This document shows positions 18,154-26,502 of a DNA stretch of 64,000 bases, in pieces. The stretch covers positions 2,314,856-2,378,855 of the forward strand of contig OY282374.1 in the NCBI GenBank assembly GCA_958295815.1. Direction: 5' to 3'. Both the position numbers and the translations under genes were made by a program. Under the pieces are notes generated by a model. That model saw nothing but the letters and a program-made list of their open reading frames with translations. It was not told the DNA's origin and did not search any database. The stretch is from Candidatus Poribacteria bacterium. GTDB taxonomy: Bacteria > Poribacteria > WGA-4E > WGA-3G. Each line of letters starts with the position of its first letter. The stretch's first letter is position 1.

Positions 18154-18373
18154 TATCTCCAATAATTTATAACCTAATTAATGCAATTTGTCACCTTTTT
18201 ACAGACATAGTTCTCTGCTGGAGTACAGTACGTTACACAACGATTTTTCTATATGCATATCCGCATGAATCAGCGCTGAATGCGCGTGTGGCATTTATAG
18301 GGGAGTGGTGCTTGAAAACCTTGTTGGCGCGTCCAAAATTAGTTTATGGAAGTTTGAGTAATATAAAGACTCG

Positions 18374-18536
18374 TTTTTAATCGCTCCGATCTGGAATCGA
18401 AATATGCATTAAGGCTTACGGCACACGGAGTGTGCCTGCTACTTTTAATCGCACCAATCTGGAATTGAAACATTGAAGTGTTGCCGAAGGTATTTACAGA
18501 CCTTTGCTTTTAATCGTACCAATCTGGAATCGAAAC
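18374..18536 (+). CRISPR. three-repeat CRISPR remnant without cas genes
   Basis: Three 30-base repeats lie at 18374-18403, 18442-18471 and 18507-18536, with the pattern CTTTTAATCG-x-ACCAATCTGG then AAT-Y-GAAAC. This G-A-A-A-C-ending form is typical of true CRISPR repeats. The first is degenerate (starts TTTTT and ends AAAT). The spacers are 38 and 35 bases, and the first contains a chromosomal palindromic repeat (GGCACACGGAGTGTGCC). No cas gene is in the window, so the array is either an orphan or served from elsewhere. The degenerate repeat at the left end may mark the leader-distal side. Confidence 0.65.
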
Positions 18537-18714
18537 ACTTCACAGCTGATGTAACAAAATCCTGCCCATCCTCTAATCCTGTAAATCTTGGTTCAGACAA
18601 TAAATACCGACGCACCCCATAATCCGCGAAATCAGTGTAATCCGTGTAATCTGCGATTCAGACAACCCGCAACCCATAACTCACGCCATTCCACTTAAGC
18701 AAAAATGATTACAC

Positions 18715-18786
18715 GCCTGTCGCCCTCGCTGGGGCTATACTTGTGTCGTTTATATCCTTCTATACACCTGTTGCCCCTCTGGGGCT
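18715..18786. repeat. pair of CGCTGGGGCT hairpin repeats
   Basis: CTGTCGCCCTCGCTGGGGCT and a related copy about 50 bases later. Similar pairs lie at 32531-32603, also 50 bases apart, and a single copy at 38409. Confidence 0.5.
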
Positions 18787-18869
18787 ACGGACACCCTTGT
18801 TTCACCATGAACCGTTAATCCGCGAAATCAGTGTAATCCGATATTCAGACAATCCACACCCAACACCGC

Positions 18870-19009
18870 TATGAAATTTCACAGTAAATTTCATAGTACC
18901 CTTCACATAAACATCATCTTAAAACAGCAAAATCCCTGTCACCACCTGTATTCATAGCGTCTCTCCGAATCTATCTAATTTCCCCTTTTACTATGAAAAC
19001 TGTGAAATT
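18870..19009. repeat. MITE-like element B, right copy
   Basis: A 140-bp element with TTTCATAG-based terminal inverted repeats, in reverse orientation to the copy at 11209-11349. Similarity is strongest at both ends and patchy in the middle. Confidence 0.65.
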
Positions 19010-19051
19010 AGATAGACACATAGGTATCTGCAACCCATAACCTAAAAAGAC

Positions 19052-19624
19052 TTATCGGAGAAGATACCTGAGCACGTACGAACCGAGAAATAGGACATTC
19101 AGGATCACTAAACTCCAGCGCGCAAGCCGAAACTTCAACCGCGGAAAGAGATAGATAGATGCAGCAAGCATTACCAATCGTTCTATCGGTCCAACAATCT
19201 CAGCGTGGTGATCCCTATCCCAATACGAAATCGGACTTTCAAAGATAAAGTCGGAGATGGGAAAAAAGTGATGATGTCCGTCGTCGTGGTGCGTCAAAAA
19301 ATCAAAAGCGCAGTGGATCAGCATACTCCACGCTAAAACCGTCAGTCTCTCGGATTGCAGCAGATAATACGCGATTCCTAACAGAATCAGAATCAACGGT
19401 ACAGCGTTGAAAATATCAAAGAAAGCCTGCCACGCCTCCATGAAATATCGAGAATCCCAGATTTCTCGTTGCGGTGTGTTGAGGATAAAGGTCTCTATTG
19501 CGAAGAAGAGAAATATCGGTAGGTCTGGAAGCACGGCGCCAACGCAGGCGTAGGAGTGGAGGAAAGGTTTGTATTGCCTTGAGAGGAGTGCTGTGTTGAG
19601 GATAGCATGCGTTTGCGTTGTCAT
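19052..19624 (-). CDS. multi-pass membrane protein, YdjM/DUF457-like
   Basis: A 190-residue protein with about four hydrophobic segments and clustered His/Asp residues (A-V-L-P-D-L-P, L-I-H-C-A-F-D-F-L-T-H-H). This resembles membrane-bound metal-dependent hydrolases of the YdjM/DUF457 type. The metal-ligand pattern is suggestive only. CGGAGG precedes the ATG. It stands just outside the right arm of the restriction island, on the opposite strand to mod/res. Confidence 0.5.
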   Translation of the reverse strand: MTTQTHAILNTALLSRQYKPFLHSYACVGAVLPDLPIFLFFAIETFILNTPQREIWDSRYFMEAWQAFFDIFNAVPLILILLGIAYYLLQSERLTVLAWSMLIHCAFDFLTHHDDGHHHFFPISDFIFESPISYWDRDHHAEIVGPIERLVMLAASIYLFPRLKFRLARWSLVILNVLFLGSYVLRYLLR

Positions 19625-19701
19625 AATGCCTCCGTTGTTGTGGAGGGCTGCCTATTTTACTGGGAAGAGAGGTAAATCAGTACCTCGCCTTTGACTCCGC
19701 G

Positions 19702-21060
19702 TCACAAAGACCAGATCTCACTCTTGAATTGTGGGAACAGGCAATCCAGTAGTACCGCAGGGGTCGTGCCATTCGTCCAGCAATCAACGAAATGAGACGT
19801 CAATTCTTCCGTCCGACACCGTCCGCAGAGGAGCTGCAAAAACGTTAAATCTGGAAACGCGGCATCACCTGTTTCGACATCTTTCGGTGTCCAGTCAGTG
19901 AGATTCGTGACGCGTCCATGTTCAAAAGTGAAATGGATCCCGCTCCGATAGAAGTTGAGTTTAAGTTCACCTGTGTAACCCTCGGCAATGGTCCCGATGA
20001 GATGTTTTTCGAGGGCAGGCTGGATATGCCGTAAAAACGCTATGAGATTTGGCACCCGTATATACCACGCATATACTGGCTCTTGACGAACATAAGACCT
20101 GGGGAGTCCACTGTAGACCGGATGCTCGCGTCCCAACATGAACTGAATTCCTGTTGCTTCTGGATTGTTACTTCCCGGAGCCACAGGCGTTGCCTTTGCC
20201 GTTTTCAATAAGGCTCGTAATAGCGATGGAATGAAGTGTAGATATCCTACCCCGTGTTTCAACTCCATTCGCATGACGAGGAAATTGGTTCCGGTCTTCG
20301 AAGCCTCTCCATAACTGTCGTAACACCACTGAAGATGTTGCACATATCCGAGGCGTGTCCCTTCCATATCCTCGATGAGTAGCCATTTGTGTTGGGCATC
20401 ACTCCCCTCGGACCGTCCGTTAAACTCATATTCCCACATCTCAGTACTTCTCGGACACGCGAAAACCTGCGATTCAATTGCGTCGGTGTAGAGTTCTTGA
20501 ATGAAAGCGTTGTCCGCATCCGTTCGCGGTCGAAGCCGGCACGTCTCAGTTTCACCTTTTTTCAAAGGCGGGATATGCATGCCGTCGATGACCTGTTCGG
20601 CTTCCATATCCAGTGCCATTTCATATCCAAAAAGCCGATAGTACCACGGTATCCCCGTAATCCCTTGCATCAATTCTCCGCGCGCCTCACTCAACGCGTG
20701 GATGACTTCAAACTGTTTTCGGACTAATCCTCTGCGTCGGTATTCAGTTTCGGTAGCGACAAACTCAGGTTGCCCGAACTTGAAAGGAATCCCGCTATAC
20801 GTCCACGTTTGGGAGATGAGACACGTAGATGACACGATCTTCCCGGTCTCAGTATCTTCGACAACGGTGAAATCGCTTGCCTTGCAGGTAGGATGATCCC
20901 CAGACATCATGTCTCGAATACTTGGATCTACGTTCACATCTTCGTGAAGTCGAGCGTTGAATTCAGCAAGCGCGTCAACATCGTCCAGTGTCGCGAATCG
21001 GAGGACTAAGTTGTCGCCGAGATCTATCGGCATTTCTGAGAGAATACTATTTTTTGACAT
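19702..21060 (-). CDS. GNAT acetyltransferase with SCP2-like C-terminus (Eis-like)
   Basis: A 452-residue protein. The N-terminal half has a GNAT fold with the acetyl-CoA loop pattern V-A-T-E-T-E-Y-R-R-R-G-L-V-R near residues 103-116. A second divergent GNAT-like segment follows, then a sterol-carrier-like C-terminal domain (about 345-440). This is the layout of Eis-type N-acetyltransferases. The substrate cannot be read from sequence. AGGAAAC precedes the ATG. Confidence 0.7.
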   Translation of the reverse strand: MSKNSILSEMPIDLGDNLVLRFATLDDVDALAEFNARLHEDVNVDPSIRDMMSGDHPTCKASDFTVVEDTETGKIVSSTCLISQTWTYSGIPFKFGQPEFVATETEYRRRGLVRKQFEVIHALSEARGELMQGITGIPWYYRLFGYEMALDMEAEQVIDGMHIPPLKKGETETCRLRPRTDADNAFIQELYTDAIESQVFACPRSTEMWEYEFNGRSEGSDAQHKWLLIEDMEGTRLGYVQHLQWCYDSYGEASKTGTNFLVMRMELKHGVGYLHFIPSLLRALLKTAKATPVAPGSNNPEATGIQFMLGREHPVYSGLPRSYVRQEPVYAWYIRVPNLIAFLRHIQPALEKHLIGTIAEGYTGELKLNFYRSGIHFTFEHGRVTNLTDWTPKDVETGDAAFPDLTFLQLLCGRCRTEELTSHFVDCWTNGTTPAVLLDCLFPQFKSEIWSL

Positions 21061-21142
21061 TCATGTTTCCTATAGTTTTGTATTGATGGACATTCTATCA
21101 CAGAAGCCACATCGTGTCAAATATGGGGGTATTAAGTTTTTG

Positions 21143-21188
21143 GTTATAAGTTATAAGTTATAAGTTATAAGTTATAAGTTATAAGTTA
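21143..21188. repeat. heptamer tandem repeat GTTATAA
   Basis: About six and a half copies of GTTATAA in a row. A shorter relative lies at 25140-25170. Both sit next to GGCACAC palindromes. Confidence 0.85.
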
Positions 21189-21209
21189 CGTGAGTTCGAC
21201 AACTGTTAC

Positions 21210-21274
21210 GGCACACGGAGTGTGCCTACTACTTTTAAATCACGTTAGAACTGTTACGGCACACGGCGTGTGCC
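21210..21274. repeat. two GGCACAC palindromic repeats upstream of comEC
   Basis: GGCACACGGAGTGTGCC at 21210-21226 and GGCACACGGCGTGTGCC at 21258-21274. Each is a 7-bp perfect stem, preceded by TTAC and followed by TACTACTTTTAA. The same unit occurs at 18420, 23893, 23930, 25195, 25431 and 41093. Confidence 0.85.
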
Positions 21275-21331
21275 TACTACTTTTAATACAAATCACGTAA
21301 GTAGCAGTACTTATAACCAACAACAAAAGTA

Positions 21332-21360
21332 ATGACCATTTTACACAATACTGATATAAT
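21332..21360 (+). promoter_or_regulatory. possible promoter of comEC
   Basis: ATGACC and a perfect TATAAT (21355-21360) separated by 17 bases, 36 bases before the start codon. The -35 box matches four of six bases. Confidence 0.45.
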
Positions 21361-21395
21361 GACGGGACATCATACATACCTAATACCAAATCCCG

Positions 21396-23861
21396 ATGAA
21401 AATCAAACCGCGTCCGGCACTCTACTTTCTGGTCCCATATCTCCTCGGAATTATCGTCGGGAGATGGACATCTATCCCATTTCTATGGCTCTGGCTTGCT
21501 ATCCTATTCAGTTTTCTCGGTAGTATGCTGACCAGAAACCGGAGACGCTATCTCTCGTACGGATTACTTCATCTCGCCATTTTTGCTGGGGGTATGCTAC
21601 GCTTAGAGATCGCTACCGACTCATCAATTCCGGTCCACTTTTACGACGAACCCATCAGTTTTTCAGGCACAACTGTTTATCAACCGGAGCGTGGGAAAGC
21701 GTGGGACGCCTGTTATGCGGTAGGTGAACTCAGATTGTTGTCTAATCCGTCAGAGCGCGTGACGGCGAAAACTCTCATCAGATTCCAAGAGTTGATGCCG
21801 CTACGCTACGGTAAACACATAACCCTCACAGGTGTTCTCCGCGAACCTCAAGGCAGGCGGAATCCCGGCGGTTTTGACTACAAAGCCTATCTTGCCCGAC
21901 AGAATATAGTCGGAATAGTCGACGCAAAAGGGCTCCTACGGATAGGCGAACAAGGTGGATTTTTACCGTTACGATGGATAGAGGCACTCCGTATCCGCAC
22001 AGAGCGCGTCATGGATCTTATCTATACAACAGATCCTGAAACGAAGACACAACGCTCTGAACCCACACTACATGCCCAACTTCTGAAGGGTATCTTACTC
22101 GGCAAACGGAGCGATATTCCTTCAGAGACATTAGACGTCTTCCGAAATAGTGGGACTTTTCATGTGCTTTCTGTCTCCGGTCTACACGTCGGACTCATCG
22201 CGATGTTCTGCTACATCGCTTTTTCAATCTTTCGATGTCCACAGAAAGTCCGGTGCCTTCTGACAATCATAGCGATACTCGTTTACGCCTGCCTGATCGG
22301 TTTCCGTCCATCCGTGTTCCGTGCGACGTTGATGGCGATTCTATTCCTCTATGCAAAACTCATCGACCGAGATGCTGATCTTTTCAATTTATTGTCGTTT
22401 GCCGCACTGGTTCTGCTTCTTTTGAACCCACAGCAGCTGTGGGATGTCGGATTTCAACTCTCGTTTGTTGCTGTGGCTGCAATCGTCTATTTCGTTCCGA
22501 AGATGGAAAAACCGCTGCGTCGATTCTGGGAACCTGCGGACAATACACCGTCAGGCACCGATGTCTCTATCCTAACACAATTTCGGAACATTGCAGTCAA
22601 ATGGCTTGCCCTCTCCTATTGCGTGACGCTCGCAGCGCAAATTGGAACGACCCCATTGATAGCGTACTACTTCTTCCGATCGTATCCGTTGGGTATCGCT
22701 GTCGGTCCGTTCGCAGTTTTGCTGGTGTCGATTATTGTTGCTGTGGGTATGGTATCGGTATGTATGGGTTTCGTCTGGCTTCCACTGGCGAAGCTGCTTG
22801 CATTACTCAATCACGCTATTATTTCCACCTTCTTGGCACTCATCGGACTGTTTGGACAGGCGTGGGGAGTTGTGAAACTAACACCACCGACATTCGGTGT
22901 ATTCGTCCTCTATATCGCTGTCTGCTTAGGCATTGCTCATTGGCGGCTCGTCTATAATCAACGGAAAATAGCAAGCCTCATCGGGCTATTTGCTATAGCA
23001 ATCTGGGTCTGGGATACTGCATTTCACGAAAGAGGTCGGCTTCTGGAAGTAATCACGCTGGATGTTGGGCAAGGCGACGCTGCCATCGTCAGATTTCCCG
23101 ACAACCGAACGGTATTAATAGATGGTGGTATCCGGCGCGTATATTACGATGAGAAAAGACAGAAGATGGTTGAATACGATGTCGGCGAACGGATTATCGA
23201 ACCCTACCTCGACTTTCACGGAATTCGGAAACTCGACATGGTAGTACTGACCCATCCAGACCTTGACCACGGTGGTGGACTCGGATACATATTACAGAAT
23301 TTTGAGGTTTCGCGTGTGATCGGTATATCGGATCTTCCACTCGATTCTCAGACCCATCAACGACTGCACGCCATTACCAGAGATCGCGATATGCTCTATG
23401 CGTTTCCGTACGCTGGAAAAATTGATTTAACACCGACAGCCACACTTAATTTATTGCATCCCATTGATGCCATATCCACCAATCTACAGGATAAAGACAG
23501 AAACGACGACTCCCTCGTCATGAAACTTACTTACGGCGAAGTAGACGTTCTGTTTACAGGCGACATCGAAGCGGGAGCGGAAGCGCGACTCATTGCGTCA
23601 GGGCAAGATCTCCGTTCAGAAGTCCTGAAAGTCCCGCATCATGGAAGTCGCACATCAAGCAGTGCTCCATTTTTGGAGGCAGTCCAACCGCTATGTGCCA
23701 TTTACTCGCTCGGTAAAGGAAATCGGTATCAATTTCCGCATACCGATGTACTCGTACGTTATCAGGCGCGTGGATGTCTCCAGTGGCGAACCGATGAATC
23801 GGCAGCGATTACCCTCCGCACTGACGGGAGAAGGTGTTGGGTTGGGGGTTATGGGTTATAA
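21396..23861 (+). CDS. comEC: ComEC/Rec2-type DNA uptake channel
   Basis: An 821-residue inner-membrane protein that in naturally competent bacteria moves single-stranded DNA into the cytoplasm. It has N-terminal membrane helices and a DUF4131-like soluble part. The competence membrane core follows, with G-T-F-H-V-L-S-V-S-G-L-H-V-G near residue 255. The C-terminal metallo-beta-lactamase domain shows D-V-G-Q-G-D-A-A-I-V near 556, T-H-P-D-L-D-H-G-G-G near 619 and K-V-P-H-H-G-S near 747. The key metal ligands are present, so the domain may be active. The gene stands alone between clusters of palindromic repeats; the last few residues run into low-complexity G/T-rich DNA. Confidence 0.9.
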   Translation: MKIKPRPALYFLVPYLLGIIVGRWTSIPFLWLWLAILFSFLGSMLTRNRRRYLSYGLLHLAIFAGGMLRLEIATDSSIPVHFYDEPISFSGTTVYQPERGKAWDACYAVGELRLLSNPSERVTAKTLIRFQELMPLRYGKHITLTGVLREPQGRRNPGGFDYKAYLARQNIVGIVDAKGLLRIGEQGGFLPLRWIEALRIRTERVMDLIYTTDPETKTQRSEPTLHAQLLKGILLGKRSDIPSETLDVFRNSGTFHVLSVSGLHVGLIAMFCYIAFSIFRCPQKVRCLLTIIAILVYACLIGFRPSVFRATLMAILFLYAKLIDRDADLFNLLSFAALVLLLLNPQQLWDVGFQLSFVAVAAIVYFVPKMEKPLRRFWEPADNTPSGTDVSILTQFRNIAVKWLALSYCVTLAAQIGTTPLIAYYFFRSYPLGIAVGPFAVLLVSIIVAVGMVSVCMGFVWLPLAKLLALLNHAIISTFLALIGLFGQAWGVVKLTPPTFGVFVLYIAVCLGIAHWRLVYNQRKIASLIGLFAIAIWVWDTAFHERGRLLEVITLDVGQGDAAIVRFPDNRTVLIDGGIRRVYYDEKRQKMVEYDVGERIIEPYLDFHGIRKLDMVVLTHPDLDHGGGLGYILQNFEVSRVIGISDLPLDSQTHQRLHAITRDRDMLYAFPYAGKIDLTPTATLNLLHPIDAISTNLQDKDRNDDSLVMKLTYGEVDVLFTGDIEAGAEARLIASGQDLRSEVLKVPHHGSRTSSSAPFLEAVQPLCAIYSLGKGNRYQFPHTDVLVRYQARGCLQWRTDESAAITLRTDGRRCWVGGYGL

Positions 23862-23892
23862 CATGAGTCGATATTAGGATAACTTAGCTTAC

Positions 23893-23946
23893 GGCACACA
23901 GAGTGTGCCTACTACTATGCTTCTGTTACGGCACACGGAGTGTGCC
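23893..23946. repeat. two GGCACAC palindromic repeats downstream of comEC
   Basis: GGCACACAGAGTGTGCC at 23893-23909 and GGCACACGGAGTGTGCC at 23930-23946, both followed by TACTACTAT. They lie between convergent genes. Confidence 0.8.
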
Positions 23947-23981
23947 TACTACTATTAACTCACGATATAACCCACAACTAT

Positions 23982-25073
23982 CTACAGAGACGGTGCGATA
24001 GCGATACGTATTGCTGCCTGATCCATTGCGTCCTGAAACGCTGTGTTAATATCCGCTAATTGATACGTTTTTCCGATGAGTTCTCCGAATGGATAGCGTG
24101 TCCTGCTTTCTTCCACAAAATCGAGGGATGTCCCAAGAGATTTATGATGATAGTTGTGAACCCCTCGGAGCGTTATACACTTTGTGACCAGTTGATGCGC
24201 ATCGACAGTGATATGTGCATTCGGATAAACGTAACCGAGCGTTACACAGCGTCCACCGATCCCCAGCCAGGTAACCAAGTTCGGGATCCCAATCGTCACG
24301 CCGCTAACCTCTATGCCGAGATCAGCACCCCGTCCGTCTGTTACATCTTTCAACGCTGCATCAATGTCTGCCACAGATATTTTGTCTGGGTTAAAGGTAT
24401 CCGTTGCGCCGAAACGTTTAGCGACCTCTAAACGTGCATCGTTGGTATCCACAACAGCGACACGTTCATATCCGTTTTCGCGCAGGTAACACGCTGCATA
24501 GATACCGAGCATACCAGATCCATGGACAACAGCTGTCTCACCGGCTTGCATACCGATAGTCAGTAAACCGTTCACCACAGTCGCAAGCGCGCAGTTGACG
24601 GGTACAGCCTCTCTGTCCGTCACAGCGTCTGGAATGCGGTAGATAGCGGTTCCCGGACGCAGTAGAATGTGTGTTGCGAATCCTCCTGATAAAGCAGATT
24701 CACCCTCACTACGCGCATGCCCGTATTTGAACATCGTCTCACACTTCTGTGGAAGATTCCGATTCACGCAATAGTCGCATGTGCCACAGGCAGTTGTAAG
24801 GCTCCATGTAACCCGATCGCCTTCTTGTAGTGTTTCATCTGTCGCCGAACGGACGTTTGTCGGTGCTGCAACAGTTCCGACGATTTCGTGACCGAGTACA
24901 CACGGGGTATCTGCCCCGCGGCGACCCGATACCGTATGGAGATCGGAACCACAGATCGTTGAGAGCGAAACACGAACGAGAACGTCCTCTGAAGTGGTAA
25001 CCACAGGCATCTCGTCTATCTCAAAAGGGATGCCTACCCCATGAAAATGTGTAATTTGTGCCGATATTTGCAT
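23982..25073 (-). CDS. zinc-binding alcohol dehydrogenase, HpnZ-like
   Basis: A 363-residue medium-chain dehydrogenase. Catalytic-zinc ligands are seen as T-I-C-G-S-D-L-H near residue 40 and G-H-E near 62. The structural-zinc cluster C-G-T-C-D-Y-C...C lies near 96-110, and the Rossmann motif G-S-G-M-L-G near 185. The stretch F-K-Y-G-H then L-S-G-G-F-A and L-R-P-G-T-A-I resembles the TIGR03366 group (proposed phosphonate-catabolism dehydrogenases). No phosphonate genes are nearby, so the substrate stays open. AAAGGAG precedes the ATG. Confidence 0.75.
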   Translation of the reverse strand: MQISAQITHFHGVGIPFEIDEMPVVTTSEDVLVRVSLSTICGSDLHTVSGRRGADTPCVLGHEIVGTVAAPTNVRSATDETLQEGDRVTWSLTTACGTCDYCVNRNLPQKCETMFKYGHARSEGESALSGGFATHILLRPGTAIYRIPDAVTDREAVPVNCALATVVNGLLTIGMQAGETAVVHGSGMLGIYAACYLRENGYERVAVVDTNDARLEVAKRFGATDTFNPDKISVADIDAALKDVTDGRGADLGIEVSGVTIGIPNLVTWLGIGGRCVTLGYVYPNAHITVDAHQLVTKCITLRGVHNYHHKSLGTSLDFVEESRTRYPFGELIGKTYQLADINTAFQDAMDQAAIRIAIAPSL

Positions 25074-25139
25074 TATGCTATTATTTCTCCTTTAATTGCT
25101 GTTTGTAGGAGGGATCTCCGCATCTGGATATGTTTTTTG

Positions 25140-25170
25140 GTTATAGGTTATAAGTTATAAGTTATAAGTT
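25140..25170. repeat. short GTTATAA tandem repeat
   Basis: Three to four copies of GTTATAA with one interruption, related to the array at 21143. It lies just upstream of a GGCACAC palindrome. Confidence 0.7.
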
Positions 25171-25194
25171 AATCCCTGTAGCAGTGAAAAACAC

Positions 25195-25447
25195 GGCACA
25201 CGGAGTGTGCCTACTACTTTTAAGTGGATCAACACGGCACACGTAGGGCTATTTAGTTTTAAGAGATAAGTTTACCTATGTGAAGGTTAACTTGAATGGA
25301 AGCCCGAACTTGTTCGGGTACACGCGTCTTATCCCGAACAAGAATGTAATACAAGGAATGGATTAAGTCTATTCACAGACTAAATCCGGGCATCCGGATG
25401 TAAATTACTGGAAAACTAAATGACCCTGACGGCACACGGAGTGTGCC
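25195..25447. repeat. GGCACAC repeat cluster interrupted by a MITE
   Basis: Complete palindromes GGCACACGGAGTGTGCC lie at 25195-25211 and 25431-25447. A third, truncated unit (ACGGCACACG, 25234-25243) stops where MITE family A copy 4 begins, so the MITE appears to have landed in or beside a palindrome. Confidence 0.75.
25245..25427. repeat. MITE family A, copy 4
   Basis: The ends AGGGCTATTTAGTTTT and AAAACTAAATGACCCT are inverted repeats with two mismatches, the best pair in the window. The interior shares GCCCGAACTTGTTCGGG and ATCCGGATG with copy 1. No open frame. Confidence 0.85.
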
Positions 25448-25484
25448 TACTACTTTGTCCCCATTACACACAACCACATTTAAT

Positions 25485-25513
25485 TTGACAAACCCATACC
25501 CTTCACGTATCAT
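25485..25513 (+). promoter_or_regulatory. promoter of argB
   Basis: TTGACA at 25485-25490 and TATCAT at 25508-25513, 17 bases apart. Transcription would start near 25520, which excludes the in-frame TTG at 25517 and supports the ATG at 25562. Confidence 0.75.
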
Positions 25514-25561
25514 ATATTGTATTATACACCATTACAAAAAATAGAGGACAGACTAAAAAAC

Positions 25562-26437
25562 ATGAACAAAACGGCTGAAGTTCTTATTGAAGCCCTACCA
25601 TACATCCGCAACTTTTATGACCGGCGAATTGTTATCAAATACGGGGGCGCTGCAATGGAGGATGAGACGCTTATCCATTCCGTTATGGAAGACATCGTTT
25701 TGATGAAATATGTCGGTGTCCGTCCAATTATTGTACACGGCGGCGGACCACGAATCACTATGTGGATGGATAAGGTCGGGAAAGTCCCCGAATTTGTGCA
25801 GGGACTGCGTGTAAGCGATGCGGAAACAGTTGAAATCGCTGAAATGGTGCTCGGATCCATCAACAAGCAAATCGTTGCACGTATCAATCAACACGGTGGA
25901 AAATCTATTGGACTCTCTGGAAAAGATGCCAACCTGATTCTCGCGGAAAAGCAGGAGACGCAGATTACCGATGAAGATGGAAAACTGACCGATGTTGACT
26001 TAGGATTCGTCGGAAAAATTATCGGGGTTAACACAGAGTCGATCATCGCACTCGATCAAGCGGGGTATATCCCTGTGATCTCGCCGATTGGCGTTGGTGT
26101 CGATGGACAAACCTATAACATTAATGCCGATACGATGGCGGGTGAGGTCGCATCTGCATTCCAAGCGGAGAAATTGATTGTCTTGACTGATACGCTCGGT
26201 ATTCTCAAAGATCTATCCGATACCTCTTCACTGATGCCGACGATTCACATGAGAGAGGTTGACCAACTAATCAAGGATGGACTTATCGCTGGCGGTATGC
26301 TCCCCAAAGTAGAGGCATGCACGACGGCACTGATGGGTGGGGTTTACAAAACGCACATCATTGATGGTAGAATCCCGCACTCTCTACTCCTTGAACTCTT
26401 TACAGAAGGTGGGATTGGCACCGAAATCGTTAGGTAA
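25562..26437 (+). CDS. argB: acetylglutamate kinase
   Basis: N-acetyl-L-glutamate kinase phosphorylates N-acetylglutamate in arginine synthesis. The 291-residue protein has the amino-acid-kinase signatures K-Y-G-G-A-A-M near residue 26 and V-H-G-G-G-P near 57. N-A-D and L-T-D-T-L-G-I-L segments follow, then G-G-M-L-P-K-V-E-A-C near 242. Length and motifs are normal. The start is ATG 25562 rather than an upstream TTG because the promoter lies between them. No other arg gene is adjacent. Confidence 0.93.
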   Translation: MNKTAEVLIEALPYIRNFYDRRIVIKYGGAAMEDETLIHSVMEDIVLMKYVGVRPIIVHGGGPRITMWMDKVGKVPEFVQGLRVSDAETVEIAEMVLGSINKQIVARINQHGGKSIGLSGKDANLILAEKQETQITDEDGKLTDVDLGFVGKIIGVNTESIIALDQAGYIPVISPIGVGVDGQTYNINADTMAGEVASAFQAEKLIVLTDTLGILKDLSDTSSLMPTIHMREVDQLIKDGLIAGGMLPKVEACTTALMGGVYKTHIIDGRIPHSLLLELFTEGGIGTEIVR

Positions 26438-26502
26438 CTCTGTAGTAGGGATCTCCGCATCCCGACCTATAATTCACGTTGGATGGATAAAGGGAGGAGA
26501 AC

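Larger units (their letters stand above)
18154..19051. other. repeat-rich intergenic region right of the restriction genes
   Basis: About 900 bases without a gene. It contains a CRISPR remnant (18374-18536) and an inverted copy of the TTGTCTGAACCAGGATTT sequence (18575-18600). Two hairpins of the CGCTGGGGCT type follow (18715-18786), then MITE-like element B copy 2 (18870-19009). The first 200 bases hold nothing I can name. Confidence 0.7.
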
